Shown here piece after piece: positions 8,212 to 17,485 of a stretch of DNA of 35,863 nucleotides (position 1 is its first letter; each line of letters begins with the position of its first letter). The notes beneath the pieces are model-generated. The model searched no databases. It had not been told where the DNA came from and saw nothing but the letters and a program-made list of their open reading frames with translations. The position numbers were made by a program, and so were the translations under genes. The stretch is from Phycisphaerales bacterium PN19_bin_20 (GTDB lineage Bacteria; Planctomycetota; Phycisphaerae; Phycisphaerales; UBA1924): NCBI GenBank assembly GCA_021173225.1, contig JAJOLK010000025.1:1-35863 (forward strand), given 5' to 3'.

Positions 8212-10440
8212 TCAGCTCGCGTTGCCGGCGTACTCCTGGCTGGCCTTGATGTTCTTGGCTAGGTAGCCGGTGCGCGTGACTTCGACGCCCTGAATGATCG
8301 CCCCGAGGAACTCGCCATGCGCCCCCTCGAGCTGGTCGCGCAATCGCACGATCAGCCCGCGCTTCTCGCTCTTGGCGCGGATGACCAGCAGAGAGCAGTC
8401 AACCCGGTTGGCGATCGCCGCCGCGTCGCCGGTGATCGCCGCCGGCGATGTGTCGATGATGACCAGGTCGTACTTGCTGGCGGCCTCGGCGATGGTCTGG
8501 GTCATCAGCTCGGTGCTGAGCCGCTCGGGCACACCGCGGTTAGCCGCAGCGCCCGCGGTAAGTACATGCAGGTTGGGCGTACCAGTTTGCTGAATGGACT
8601 GATCAAGGCTGTTCTTGCGGGCCAGCACCTCGCCCAGCCCGGGCCCCTCGCCAACCTTGAAGATCCTGTGCAGCGACGGACGCCGCAGGTTCGCGTCAAT
8701 CAGCAGCACCCGCTGGTCGGCCAGCGCACAGCCCAGGGCGATGTTGCACGCAGCGCTCGTCGCGCCGCTGCCAGCCTGCCCCGCCGCCACGAGCAAACTC
8801 TTGTACCCGGCCTGCTGCATCCGCTTGACCAGCGGCGAGCGGACCTGGCGGTACGCGTCGGCCAGCGCGCCCATTGGCGCGTCGCGGTACGCGGTCTCGG
8901 GGGCCGGGCGGGTTGGGTCCGCCTCGACCGACGGGATCACGCCCATGACGCGGACACGCGGGACCGTCGCCAGGTCCGACGGGCCCTTGATGCGCTGGTC
9001 CAGCAGCTCACGCAACAGGATCAGGCCCGCCGTCAGGCCAAAGACCAGCACCACGCCCAGCGGAAGCATGACGCTGAGCTTCGGGAAGCTCATCTCGTCG
9101 GGCGCCGCGGGCGGCACCAGCACGCGGATGCGGTCAACACGGTCACCATCGGTGCCGCGGATGTCCTGGGTCAGGTCGATAGAGGTAAGGGCCGATTGAT
9201 TGCGCTCGATCTCGTCCTGAACACGCTTGCGGTCCTCTTGGATCTTGTCGTACTCGGCCAGCGCGCGGGTAACGTCCTGCTTGCGCGCAACCGCCACGTT
9301 CAGCCGCTCCATCAAGTCAGTCTGGACCGACTGCCCGCCCTCAAGCCCGCGCCGCGAGCGGTCAAGCTCGGCGTCGAAGAGCTTGCGCATCTGCGTTTCT
9401 CTCATGCTGGCCAGCTCGGCCTCGGTCGACTCCATCCGCCGGCGGAGCTGACGGTTGTGCGGGTGGTCCTCGCCCATCTGCAGGTTGGCCTGCATCTCGC
9501 TGCGCAAAGCACTGAGCCGCTGCTTGAGGTCCACCACCACCTGGTCGCGCTCGACCAGGTCGCGGATCTCGTCGGGGATCGTTACCACCCCGCCCGCGCC
9601 CGCCGCCAGCGTTTCGTACTGACGGATCGTCGACTGCAGACGACGGACCGACTCGGCGTTCTGAGCGATCTGCGGCTGCAAAGCCTGGATCTGGATGTCC
9701 TCGGCCATCGACTTTTGGTCGCGCAGCTCGTTGATGTTCTTTTCCACCAGCAGGCGGTCGCGGGCCGTGTCAAGGCGCGTCAGCTCCGTCCGAAGCCGGT
9801 TGAGTGACTCGTTGATCGGCAAAGCCGTCTCAGTACGAGACCGACGCGACAGGTTGCGCCAGTCCGTCCAGTATGAGTCGTGGATCGCACGCGCGATCGC
9901 CGCCGAGTCGTCGGCACGGTTGGTCGTCACCGTCAACTGGACCAGGTTCGTGCCCGCGACCACGCCCGCGCCAGCGATCTTCCGCAGCTCGTTGAGCCCG
10001 CGGCTGACGTCAACCCTGCCCGACGAGTCAACCACGTGCCCGCGGCCCCACGACGTGTCCTCCTCGAACACCCGCGCGGCCGTCGTCAGCGCTGTACGCA
10101 AAATGCGGTCCGACGACATCACGCGGCTCTGCGTTAGCAGGAACCGCTCCATCTCGTCCTTGTCCTCGCCGATCGCGATGCCCTTGGTCGGGTCCTGGCT
10201 CTGCGGCAGCACCTGGTAGAACACCACCGTCTTGTACTGCGGCGAAACGCGCTTGAGCACCTCGTTGCTCGCCAGGCCCAGCGCAGCACCGACCACCACC
10301 GCCACCGCCAGCCACGGCCACCAACGCTTCAACACCCTCACAGGGTCGATAGGTGTGAGGCTCAGCCCGCCCGAGGACGAGGCCGGCGGTGCTGAGCGAA
10401 AAGCGGGGGCGGACGGTCGTGCGTTGGGGTTGGTGCTCAT
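8212..10440 (-). CDS. Wzz-type chain-length regulator with degenerate BY-kinase domain
   Basis: The 742-residue protein has the architecture of polysaccharide co-polymerase/tyrosine autokinases. There is a cytoplasmic N-tail, a helix near 39-56, a large periplasmic Wzz region rich in coiled coil (about 170-430), a second helix near 455-475 and a cytoplasmic P-loop ATPase-like domain. The kinase part is altered. Where Walker A should read PGxGKS/T, this protein reads QAGSGATS (near residue 557), so the catalytic lysine is absent. Walker A' reads LLIDANLRRP with Asn for the second Asp. The Walker B strand (LVIIDTSPAAITGDA) is kept. The C-terminus has only two tyrosines instead of the usual cluster. 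It likely works as a structural chain-length or export factor without kinase activity (inference). It lies between the giant TPR gene and the epimerase gene. Confidence 0.88.
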   Translation of the reverse strand: MSTNPNARPSAPAFRSAPPASSSGGLSLTPIDPVRVLKRWWPWLAVAVVVGAALGLASNEVLKRVSPQYKTVVFYQVLPQSQDPTKGIAIGEDKDEMERFLLTQSRVMSSDRILRTALTTAARVFEEDTSWGRGHVVDSSGRVDVSRGLNELRKIAGAGVVAGTNLVQLTVTTNRADDSAAIARAIHDSYWTDWRNLSRRSRTETALPINESLNRLRTELTRLDTARDRLLVEKNINELRDQKSMAEDIQIQALQPQIAQNAESVRRLQSTIRQYETLAAGAGGVVTIPDEIRDLVERDQVVVDLKQRLSALRSEMQANLQMGEDHPHNRQLRRRMESTEAELASMRETQMRKLFDAELDRSRRGLEGGQSVQTDLMERLNVAVARKQDVTRALAEYDKIQEDRKRVQDEIERNQSALTSIDLTQDIRGTDGDRVDRIRVLVPPAAPDEMSFPKLSVMLPLGVVLVFGLTAGLILLRELLDQRIKGPSDLATVPRVRVMGVIPSVEADPTRPAPETAYRDAPMGALADAYRQVRSPLVKRMQQAGYKSLLVAAGQAGSGATSAACNIALGCALADQRVLLIDANLRRPSLHRIFKVGEGPGLGEVLARKNSLDQSIQQTGTPNLHVLTAGAAANRGVPERLSTELMTQTIAEAASKYDLVIIDTSPAAITGDAAAIANRVDCSLLVIRAKSEKRGLIVRLRDQLEGAHGEFLGAIIQGVEVTRTGYLAKNIKASQEYAGNAS

Positions 10441-10505
10441 AGATAAGGCCTGTGCTTGCCTGTCTTCGTCGGATAGACCGTCAGGGAACTGGACAACTCT
10501 CGCCC

Positions 10506-10520
10506 CGCGGAGCCTCCGCG
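10506..10520 (-). other. Short GC hairpin in the TPR-kinase intergenic gap
   Basis: CGCGGA and TCCGCG pair around a three-base loop, 20 bases past the stop of the TPR gene and about 65 bases before the Wzz/kinase-like start. There is no uridine tract. It may be a processing or stability element within the operon transcript. Confidence 0.35.
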
Positions 10521-10539
10521 TGGGCTACTTCAAGGCCCG

Positions 10540-13500
10540 TTAGCGCAATTGTTGCCGGACCTGCTCGACACGATCGATCTCACGCCCGTACTGCGCCGCC
10601 ACTCGCGGGTCGCGACGCCGGAACTCCGCCACCTCGCGCAGCAGGATGTCCGCCGTCGCCGTGTCACGCTTGCGCATCTTCACCTCCGCCAAGTGCAGCG
10701 TCGGCATCGTCCGCTGCAGCGCATCGGGCGTCAGGTTCCGCGCCCGGTTAAACAGCTCCTCGGCCTTGTCGAGCACGTTCAGCTCAAGATTCACCGCCCC
10801 CAATGTGTCGAGCACGTTGGGGTTGTTCGGCTCGCGCTCCGCCGCTCGCTCAGCCATCGGCAGCGCCTCGGCGTGACGCCCGAGCCCCTTGCTCAGCACG
10901 TACGCCATGTTGTTCAGGATCTCGACGCTGTCGGGATCGATCTGCAGCCCACGCTGGTAGACCGCCACCGCCTGCTCGCCCTTGCCCTCCTGGAACAGGC
11001 TCGTGCCCATCATGCTCGCCGCCGTCGTCGCGACACGCTTGTCCTTGCTGCCCATCAGCGACTCGAGCTCGGCCATCGCCTGCGGCTTCTGCGCCTCGAT
11101 GCCGATCCGCAGCATCGAGATCGTCAGCGCAAACGGCTCGGGCCAGCCGCCCTCGGGCACGATCCGGTCAATCACGCCCGTGAGCTCCACCGGGTCCGTC
11201 CATGTGCGGCGCAGCTCGTCCATCACCACCATGCTCTCGCGGACCACGTCCACGCCCAGAATCTTGATCGCACCCTTCGCGTCCGCCTCCGCCGCCGTGC
11301 CCTTGCCCTCCATCTTCAGCAGGCGCGCCCGCGTCAGCCGGCTGTAGGGCTCGTCGTCGGCGCGGAACTCAGTCGCCTCGACCACACGCCGCGCCTCGGC
11401 CAGGTTCGGCGGCGTCGCCCCCAGCAGCGTGTCCGCAAGGGCCTTGCCCGTCACCGGGTTGCGCGAGCCGTTCCACGCACGCCGGAACATCTCCGTCGCG
11501 CCCTGCATGTTGCCGTTGCCGGCCATCACCAGCCCTGCGAGCTGCGGCCAGCGCGGGTCGCTCGTCAGCGCCATCATCTCGTTGAGCGACGCAAGCCCCG
11601 CATCGATACGCCCCATGTTCAGCAGCAACTGCACGTGCGCCTCGCGCAGCTCGGGGCTGGTCTTGTCCAGGTTCAGCCCCGCCGCCAGCGTGTCCAGCGC
11701 CCGCTGCGCGTCGCCCTTGCGCGCCCACACCGAGGCAAGGCTCAGCCGCGCCCGCACCGAGCGCCCGTCTAGTTCCAGCGCGCGGTTGTAGTCGGCCATC
11801 GCGTCGTCAAGGGTCTTGGGGTCGGCCAGGTTGAAGTCACCACGCCTGATGAACGCCACCGGGCTGTTGGGGTTCACCCGGATCGCCCGGTCGAGCGTCG
11901 AGCGTGCGCCGCCCGCGTCCCCACGCATGTTCTTAAGCTCGGCCGACAGCATGATCAGCTGCACATCCTCGGTCTTCGTTACGTCGATCTGCCCGAGCCA
12001 CTTGTCGACTTCGTCGAGCCGCTCCAGCCGAAGGTTGCACTCGACAATCCGCTTGAGCAGCAGGTTGTCCTCGTCGTTCTTGACGGCCGAACGAGCCCGC
12101 CCGTACGCCTCAGTCGCGTTCGCGTACTGCCCGGCGTTAAAATAGGTGTCGCCCAGCGTGCGCGAGACGATCATCGACTCGGGCTTCTCGTAGCGCAGGC
12201 CCTTCTCTAGGATCTTGGCCGCGAATTCAGCCCGGCCCGCCTGCGTCAGCAGCCGCGCAAACTCAAGGTGCACCTGCCCGTCAAGGTCGTTCTGGTCCAT
12301 CGCCGCGACCGCCTCGTCGAACATCCGCTCGCTCGCGGGAGTGTCGCCCCGCACACCCTCGATGCCCGCACGCAGCAGGCTCGCCTGCGGCTTGGCCTGG
12401 CCAGACTTCTCGATCGCCTGCACCGTCACCAGCGCGTCCTCGATGAACCGCTCGCGGAGCTGGATCGTCGCCAGCGCCAAAGCGTTCTGGACGTTGTCGG
12501 GGTTGTTGTCGAAGATCCGGCGCCGACGATCGATCGCCAGCGCCTTGTCGCCCAGGTCGTACTCCAAGTTCAGCCAAAGATTCACGAACTGGAAGTCGTT
12601 GATGCCAAAGCGCAGCGCGTCGCGCGCCTTGGCCAGCGCCCCGGCCGAGTCGCCCGTCGAGAGGTGCGCACGCATCACCGCGATGATCGTCGGCGCGTCG
12701 TTGGGCTGGATCTGGATCGCGCGCTCCAGCGCGGTGATCCCCTTGGCCGACTCCCGGTTCAGCAGCCGCAGCTCACCGAGCATGCGCCACGCCATCGGGT
12801 TCACAGGGTCCAGCTCCGTGGCCTGCTCCACTTGCACGATCGCCTCGCGGAACTTCCCGTCCTGACGCAGCAGGCTCGACTCGTACAGCCGCCCGCCGAC
12901 CTTGTCCAGGTTCAGCCGCTTGGCCTTGCCCGCAAGCTCGGTGGCCTTCGCGATGTCCTTGGCCGCGAGGGCCTGCTCAAACCGGCTGCTGACCACCACC
13001 GGGTTGTCAGGGTTGAGCCTCTCGGCCTCGACCATCGCGGCCTCGGCCTTGGCCGTCTCGCCCGCGCGCATGTAAAGCACGAACAGCTCGACCTGCTGGT
13101 CCGCCTCAGGCCGCCCAGACCCGGCAATCCGCTTGGCCGCGTCGCCGATCGGGTCGGTGCTCTTAAGCGCCGTGACCAGCTCCTTCAGCGACGCGTTGTC
13201 GGGGTTGCGCTTCACGCCGTCCTCGGCGGTCTTCAGCGCGTCGGGCACCTGCCCCATCCGGGCCTGCACCTGCGACATCGCCAGGAACTGCGGCGCGTCC
13301 TTGAGCAGCGGGCGCGCCTCATTCATCTTTGACGCCGCCAGCTTGAAGTCCGGCGGGGTCGAGTTCGCGGCCCGCTCGGCCTCCGCCAGCAGGCGGATCA
13401 GCGGGTCGCTGGTCTGCGTCCCGCGCAGCAGCTGCTCAATCCGCTCCTTGTTCTGCGAGATCGCCGGGTTGTTCGGGCTCAGCCGGTCGGCCTGCGTGAG

Positions 13501-15093
13501 CAGCTCCAGCGCGCTCTCGAAGTTCTTCAGCTCGATATCCAGGTTGGCCGCCTGCAGGTAGGTGTTGAGAGTGCCCTTGCGTGCCTGGATGATCTTCATG
13601 TAGCACTGGCGCGCTTCCCCCAGCAGCCGCTGCTGCTCCAGCACCCGCGCCATCAGCAGCAGCGCGTCGACGTTGCTGTCCTGCGTCCGCTGGTTGTACA
13701 CCCCCAGCAGCTTGCGCGCCTCGGACATATCGCCCGCCGCCATCGCCAGCTTCCCGTCCATCAGCAGCTTGGGCAGCTCGTCGATGGTCGTGCTCGCGCT
13801 CACCACGTCGCGTGCCTTGCGCGCCTCGGCCAGCGCCGCCGAACGCTTCGCGTTGTCCACAGGCCGCTGCTCGCCCAGCAACTCCCAGTTTCGCAGCAGC
13901 GCGTCCACACGCCGCGACAGCGCCGCGTCACGCATCCCAAACAGCTGAAACCCCTCGCTGCTCAGCGGGGTGTTTGGCAGCCCAGAGATCTTCGCAAACC
14001 CTTCCGCCGCCTCCACCGGCTTGCCCGCGCTGAGCAGGAACTCAGCCCGCGCGAACTGCACCATCGTCTCGGTCGGTCGCGCCGCGATCACCTTGTCAAA
14101 CAGCGCCAGCCCGCGCGCCTCGGCGTTCTCCAGGCCGTTCTGCAACGCCCCGTTCGCCGCCTGAAACATCGCCAGCGAATCCAGCGTCGCCGGGTCGTCA
14201 CGCTCCACCGTCGTCACAAGCTGCTCGATGATCGGCTTGATCTCCGACGCAAACTGCGGCGCCTCGGGCGTCCCGCGCAGGCGGTTGACCACGTCCTGCA
14301 ACTGCATGTTCGACAGCACGCTCCGCGCCACCGACGCGTTGGGGTTCCGCCCCACAAACTCGCTGATGACCTCCAACGCACGCTTGCGCAGCTGCGCCTC
14401 GGTCTCGGGGTCCGAGACGTCCTTGGCACGCTCGGCCTTCAAACGCAGCATCTCCGCGAGCCCCGACGCCGCGTACGCGTCCGTCGGGTCGAACAACATC
14501 GCCGCCTCGAGGTCCGCCTGGCCCTCGTCCGACTCCTGGGTGCTCACCGTCTGCCCAAGCCCCAACAGCGCAGACCGCGCCACGCCGCGATAGCGACGCA
14601 GACCGTCAACGTTCTTGTCGCCAACCGGGAACATTTTCATGGACCGCTCGGTCACCTGGATCAGGCTCTGCCAACCGCCCACGTTCCCGCTGCCCACGTT
14701 CGCGCCCGAACGCCGCAGGCTCTGCATGATCGGCTCGAGCACCGCGCGGTGCGCCGCAACGTCAGACCGCTTCACCTCCGCCAGGCGCATCGTCGCGCCC
14801 TGCAGGTTGCTGAGCTTGTCCTGATAGGTCTGACGCGACTGGGGCGTCATCTTCTTCAGCGCGATGATCCACTTGTCCAGCGTCGCCGTGTTGTTCGGCT
14901 CCTTGCTCACGGCCCGCGCATAACTGCCCGCGGCCTTCTCGTACTCGCTGCTGGCCATCAGCGCATCGCCCGCGCGCATGTGGTCCTCGGCGCTCTTCAT
15001 CCCCAGCGTCAGCACGCCGATGGTGCCAGCCACCAGCACCAGCACGCCCGCCGTCAGACCGATCACAAACCTCTTGTTCACCTTCGATGCCAT
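10540..15093 (-). CDS. Giant membrane-anchored TPR protein of the exosortase/EPS locus
   Basis: The 1517-residue product begins with a short basic stretch and one hydrophobic helix (about 9-31), which probably anchors it in the inner membrane. The rest is almost entirely helical repeat. Many TPR-like units are readable, for example YEKAAGSYARAVSKEPNN near 51, FREAIVQVEQATELDPVNP in the middle and QAVAVYQRGLQIDPDS near the end. Such arrays are protein-binding scaffolds. EPS/exosortase loci of other bacteria often contain a long TPR protein (PrsT), and this may be its counterpart, though it is longer; that link is inferred from position and type, not from a specific motif. The ATG at 15093 follows AAGGGA. 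It lies between the exosortase gene (113-base gap) and the Wzz/kinase-like gene (99-base gap). Confidence 0.9.
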   Translation of the reverse strand: MASKVNKRFVIGLTAGVLVLVAGTIGVLTLGMKSAEDHMRAGDALMASSEYEKAAGSYARAVSKEPNNTATLDKWIIALKKMTPQSRQTYQDKLSNLQGATMRLAEVKRSDVAAHRAVLEPIMQSLRRSGANVGSGNVGGWQSLIQVTERSMKMFPVGDKNVDGLRRYRGVARSALLGLGQTVSTQESDEGQADLEAAMLFDPTDAYAASGLAEMLRLKAERAKDVSDPETEAQLRKRALEVISEFVGRNPNASVARSVLSNMQLQDVVNRLRGTPEAPQFASEIKPIIEQLVTTVERDDPATLDSLAMFQAANGALQNGLENAEARGLALFDKVIAARPTETMVQFARAEFLLSAGKPVEAAEGFAKISGLPNTPLSSEGFQLFGMRDAALSRRVDALLRNWELLGEQRPVDNAKRSAALAEARKARDVVSASTTIDELPKLLMDGKLAMAAGDMSEARKLLGVYNQRTQDSNVDALLLMARVLEQQRLLGEARQCYMKIIQARKGTLNTYLQAANLDIELKNFESALELLTQADRLSPNNPAISQNKERIEQLLRGTQTSDPLIRLLAEAERAANSTPPDFKLAASKMNEARPLLKDAPQFLAMSQVQARMGQVPDALKTAEDGVKRNPDNASLKELVTALKSTDPIGDAAKRIAGSGRPEADQQVELFVLYMRAGETAKAEAAMVEAERLNPDNPVVVSSRFEQALAAKDIAKATELAGKAKRLNLDKVGGRLYESSLLRQDGKFREAIVQVEQATELDPVNPMAWRMLGELRLLNRESAKGITALERAIQIQPNDAPTIIAVMRAHLSTGDSAGALAKARDALRFGINDFQFVNLWLNLEYDLGDKALAIDRRRRIFDNNPDNVQNALALATIQLRERFIEDALVTVQAIEKSGQAKPQASLLRAGIEGVRGDTPASERMFDEAVAAMDQNDLDGQVHLEFARLLTQAGRAEFAAKILEKGLRYEKPESMIVSRTLGDTYFNAGQYANATEAYGRARSAVKNDEDNLLLKRIVECNLRLERLDEVDKWLGQIDVTKTEDVQLIMLSAELKNMRGDAGGARSTLDRAIRVNPNSPVAFIRRGDFNLADPKTLDDAMADYNRALELDGRSVRARLSLASVWARKGDAQRALDTLAAGLNLDKTSPELREAHVQLLLNMGRIDAGLASLNEMMALTSDPRWPQLAGLVMAGNGNMQGATEMFRRAWNGSRNPVTGKALADTLLGATPPNLAEARRVVEATEFRADDEPYSRLTRARLLKMEGKGTAAEADAKGAIKILGVDVVRESMVVMDELRRTWTDPVELTGVIDRIVPEGGWPEPFALTISMLRIGIEAQKPQAMAELESLMGSKDKRVATTAASMMGTSLFQEGKGEQAVAVYQRGLQIDPDSVEILNNMAYVLSKGLGRHAEALPMAERAAEREPNNPNVLDTLGAVNLELNVLDKAEELFNRARNLTPDALQRTMPTLHLAEVKMRKRDTATADILLREVAEFRRRDPRVAAQYGREIDRVEQVRQQLR

Positions 15094-15206
15094 GCGCGTC
15101 CCTTCTCACAAACCCAGCAACAACCCACAACCCGCCAAACCGCACCCATATCCTTCCACGTCAGCAAAGATCCAACCAGCCTCATCAACGCCAGCAAACC
15201 CGCCCG

Positions 15207-17192
15207 CTACCGACCAGCCACCGAAGCGCCCTCGCGATCAAGCGGATACGTCCCTCGCTGAACCTCGGTCCAGTCCGGCGTGCTCCGCATGATGTCCGGC
15301 AGCAGCTCGCGCAGCAGCCCACGCGACGCCTCAGCCAGCTCCGCAGAGTTCTCTACCATCCCCGAGGTCACCTGTACCTTCAGGTAGTACGCGTACACAT
15401 CATCAAGCTTGAACGCCAGCAAACGCACGCCCTCGGCGCTCGACGTCCACCCGCCGTTGGCGATAAAGAAGTACCCCGCGTGCTGCGTCCCGCCGCCCGG
15501 GGCCTGGAACGAGCTGAACCGCATCTCCAGCTTGTCAACGTCCCGCGGCATCCGCACCCGCGCGTCACGCTCTCGCGTCCACGCCGCCAGCACTCGCTGC
15601 TCGCGCCCGTCGCGGTCCAGCTTCGTCGCTAGCTCGGTCGCGTCCACGTCCAGAGACCAGCCAGAGACGTCCAGACCCACCGGCAGCGTCTCCGCCGACT
15701 TCACCATCAAAAAGCCCGCCGCCGTCAAGCACCGCTCCGGCACATGCGGCACCGTATCGATCATCCCCGTGTAATACGCCAGGTGCAGCTCAAGCACGAT
15801 CGGCCGCTTGCCCTTGGCCACCGCGCTGTCCTTCTGGCGGTACACGCGCGACAGATAGTTCTTTGTCCCAAGCTCCTCGATCATCTCCTCGGGCATCTGC
15901 GCGTCGTTGCCCATCGCGATCCAGCTCGGCGTCTCACGCGCCACCGCGCTGACCTGCCGCCCCTCGTTCGCCTGGATCGGCTTCTTCGTCAGCTGCACGC
16001 CCAGCACCGCGATCAGCGTGCTGATGCTCACCGCCGCCACGCCCAGCACCGCCGCCGCGCCGACAAACCCGGGCTGCCGCAGCGCCGACCACGTCAGGCC
16101 AGTCCCGATCCCAAACGCGCCGGCCTTCAGTAGCGGCGCACTCGCCTTGGCCTCTGCGACCTTGGCCGAGGCAACCGGGCCCGGCTTCAACGTCTTCGCC
16201 GCGGGCTTGGCGGCCTCGTCATTGACCGTCTTGTTCAGCGCCCACGCGATGCACATGAAGACCACAAACCCCAGCGCCAGCAGCACAAACCCGATGAACA
16301 TGTGCGCCTGCCCACGCGCCACCTCAGGGTTGTACATAGACCCCACACCCAGCACCGCCACACGCACCACGTTCATCGCCAGCGCCACCGGCACACCGCA
16401 CATAAACAGCGCGATCCGCTGCCACCAGTGCTTCAGCTCAACCAGCGCCACCGCCATGCCAAGGGCCGCAAACGCGATCACCATCCGCATCCCGCTGCAC
16501 GCCTCCGCGATGTTCAGCGGGATCTTCGCCCCAGTCTGCGGGTGCTGCACCTCCAGCGTGTGCCCCGAAAGGTCTGTCGTCACACCCAGCAGGTTCAGCA
16601 GCACGTACCCGCCGTGCGCCGCCATCCCCTGAAGCTGGAACGTGATCGCGATCATGATCCGCTCGCTGATAGTGACCCCAAAGGCCAGAAACGCCAGCGG
16701 CAGAAAGATCGGCTGGATCACACGCGGGCCCAGCAGCAGCAGCAACAGCCCGAACAGCCCAAGGATCATCGCCGCACCCTGGCCCATGTGGTTCGACGCC
16801 GAGCCAATCTGAAACAGCAAGTAGCACGGCACGCTCAGCAGCAGCGGGATCAGCCCGGGCCAGAACACCACCGGCCGCAGCAGCCCAAGCTCCTCACGCG
16901 CCCGCCAGAGCATGTACAGGCTGATCACCGGGATGAAGTACGCGTGGCTCCAGTCCGCGTTGTCACGGCTGAAACGGTGCTGCTGCAAAAAGAAGAAGTG
17001 GAACACCAGCATGAACAGAAGCCCAAGCACAAGAACCATCACCGCGGCGGGCATCGAAATGAAACCGCCGCGGGAAACTCCACGGCAAGCCCCACCCCCA
17101 CCCTCACGCTGGTTGACCCGATTTTGGCCCATCGCTGCTGTGCTGCCTCCGACCCGATTACGCCCGTAGCGCTGTGAAGTTCGATTCACCAC
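15207..17192 (-). CDS. Exosortase fused to EpsI domain
   Basis: This 661-residue inner-membrane protein joins two parts. Residues about 47-320 form a multi-helix exosortase (EpsH family) with the catalytic triad expected for the family: Cys232 in EACSGMRM, Arg277 in MNVVRVAV and His297 in GQAHMFIGF. Exosortases cleave a C-terminal sorting tail and move proteins to the cell surface. After a linker and a helix (about 375-398), residues about 420-650 form an EpsI-like periplasmic domain with the conserved PERCL motif (Cys488). The same fusion is known in exosortases linked to exopolysaccharide loci. The start is GTG at 17192 with GAGG upstream; ATGs at 17132 and 17054 are alternatives. It lies directly downstream of the SLBB export gene. 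No sorting-tail substrate is encoded in the window. Confidence 0.93.
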   Translation of the reverse strand: MVNRTSQRYGRNRVGGSTAAMGQNRVNQREGGGGACRGVSRGGFISMPAAVMVLVLGLLFMLVFHFFFLQQHRFSRDNADWSHAYFIPVISLYMLWRAREELGLLRPVVFWPGLIPLLLSVPCYLLFQIGSASNHMGQGAAMILGLFGLLLLLLGPRVIQPIFLPLAFLAFGVTISERIMIAITFQLQGMAAHGGYVLLNLLGVTTDLSGHTLEVQHPQTGAKIPLNIAEACSGMRMVIAFAALGMAVALVELKHWWQRIALFMCGVPVALAMNVVRVAVLGVGSMYNPEVARGQAHMFIGFVLLALGFVVFMCIAWALNKTVNDEAAKPAAKTLKPGPVASAKVAEAKASAPLLKAGAFGIGTGLTWSALRQPGFVGAAAVLGVAAVSISTLIAVLGVQLTKKPIQANEGRQVSAVARETPSWIAMGNDAQMPEEMIEELGTKNYLSRVYRQKDSAVAKGKRPIVLELHLAYYTGMIDTVPHVPERCLTAAGFLMVKSAETLPVGLDVSGWSLDVDATELATKLDRDGREQRVLAAWTRERDARVRMPRDVDKLEMRFSSFQAPGGGTQHAGYFFIANGGWTSSAEGVRLLAFKLDDVYAYYLKVQVTSGMVENSAELAEASRGLLRELLPDIMRSTPDWTEVQRGTYPLDREGASVAGR

Positions 17193-17485
17193 CCACGACC
17201 GCCTCTGTCACTCGCGCCTGCGCGGCCTTAAAATAAAGCCCCGAACCGTGCCCCAATCTCAATCCAACGCCCCATAATCCCCAGGCTCAACCGGCCCGGC
17301 GGGCCGACGCCTCACGCGCCGCTCGCCCGTTTATCCGACCGTTCTGCCTCTCCCGATGCACTGGGGCCCGTTCGTGCAGGCACACGCACCTACACACCCA
17401 CGCCGCCGGCCGCCACGCCGCTGGCACCCGCGCCGCCACGCACCTACGCCCCCACGCCCCTACGCCCCTTCGCCCCTTCGCCCGA
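17193..17485 (-). other. Intergenic region between export and exosortase genes
   Basis: This 293-base gap is C-rich on the plus strand, so G-rich in the minus-strand transcript. It holds the G-run array at 17449-17483 (listed separately), a hairpin with CGGCCC (17292-17297) and GGGCCG (17301-17306) around a three-base loop, and more spaced GGGG runs on the minus strand between about 17235 and 17285. An A/T patch near 17229-17238 (TTTATTTTAA on the minus strand) could be a -10 element for the exosortase gene, but no well-spaced -35 is seen. Confidence 0.45.
17449..17483 (-). promoter_or_regulatory. Five-run G-quadruplex motif right after the export gene stop
   Basis: On the minus strand, G runs lie at 17481-17483 (three), 17473-17476, 17465-17468 and 17457-17460 (four each) and 17449-17453 (five), each separated by exactly four bases. 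This fits the canonical four-tetrad quadruplex pattern. It starts three bases past the TGA of the SLBB gene, so it would sit in the RNA between that gene and the exosortase gene. The eight-base periodicity shows it is a short tandem repeat. A role in termination or in limiting exosortase expression is an inference. Confidence 0.6.

Noticed and set aside
8317..9807. Long plus-strand open frame antisense to the Wzz/kinase-like gene
   Set aside because: Arg/Ala-rich shadow frame typical of high-GC DNA; the minus strand encodes a clear Wzz-type protein.
10549..13332. Long plus-strand frames antisense to the TPR gene
   Set aside because: Composition is Arg/His/Leu-rich with no domain; the opposite strand has continuous TPR repeats.
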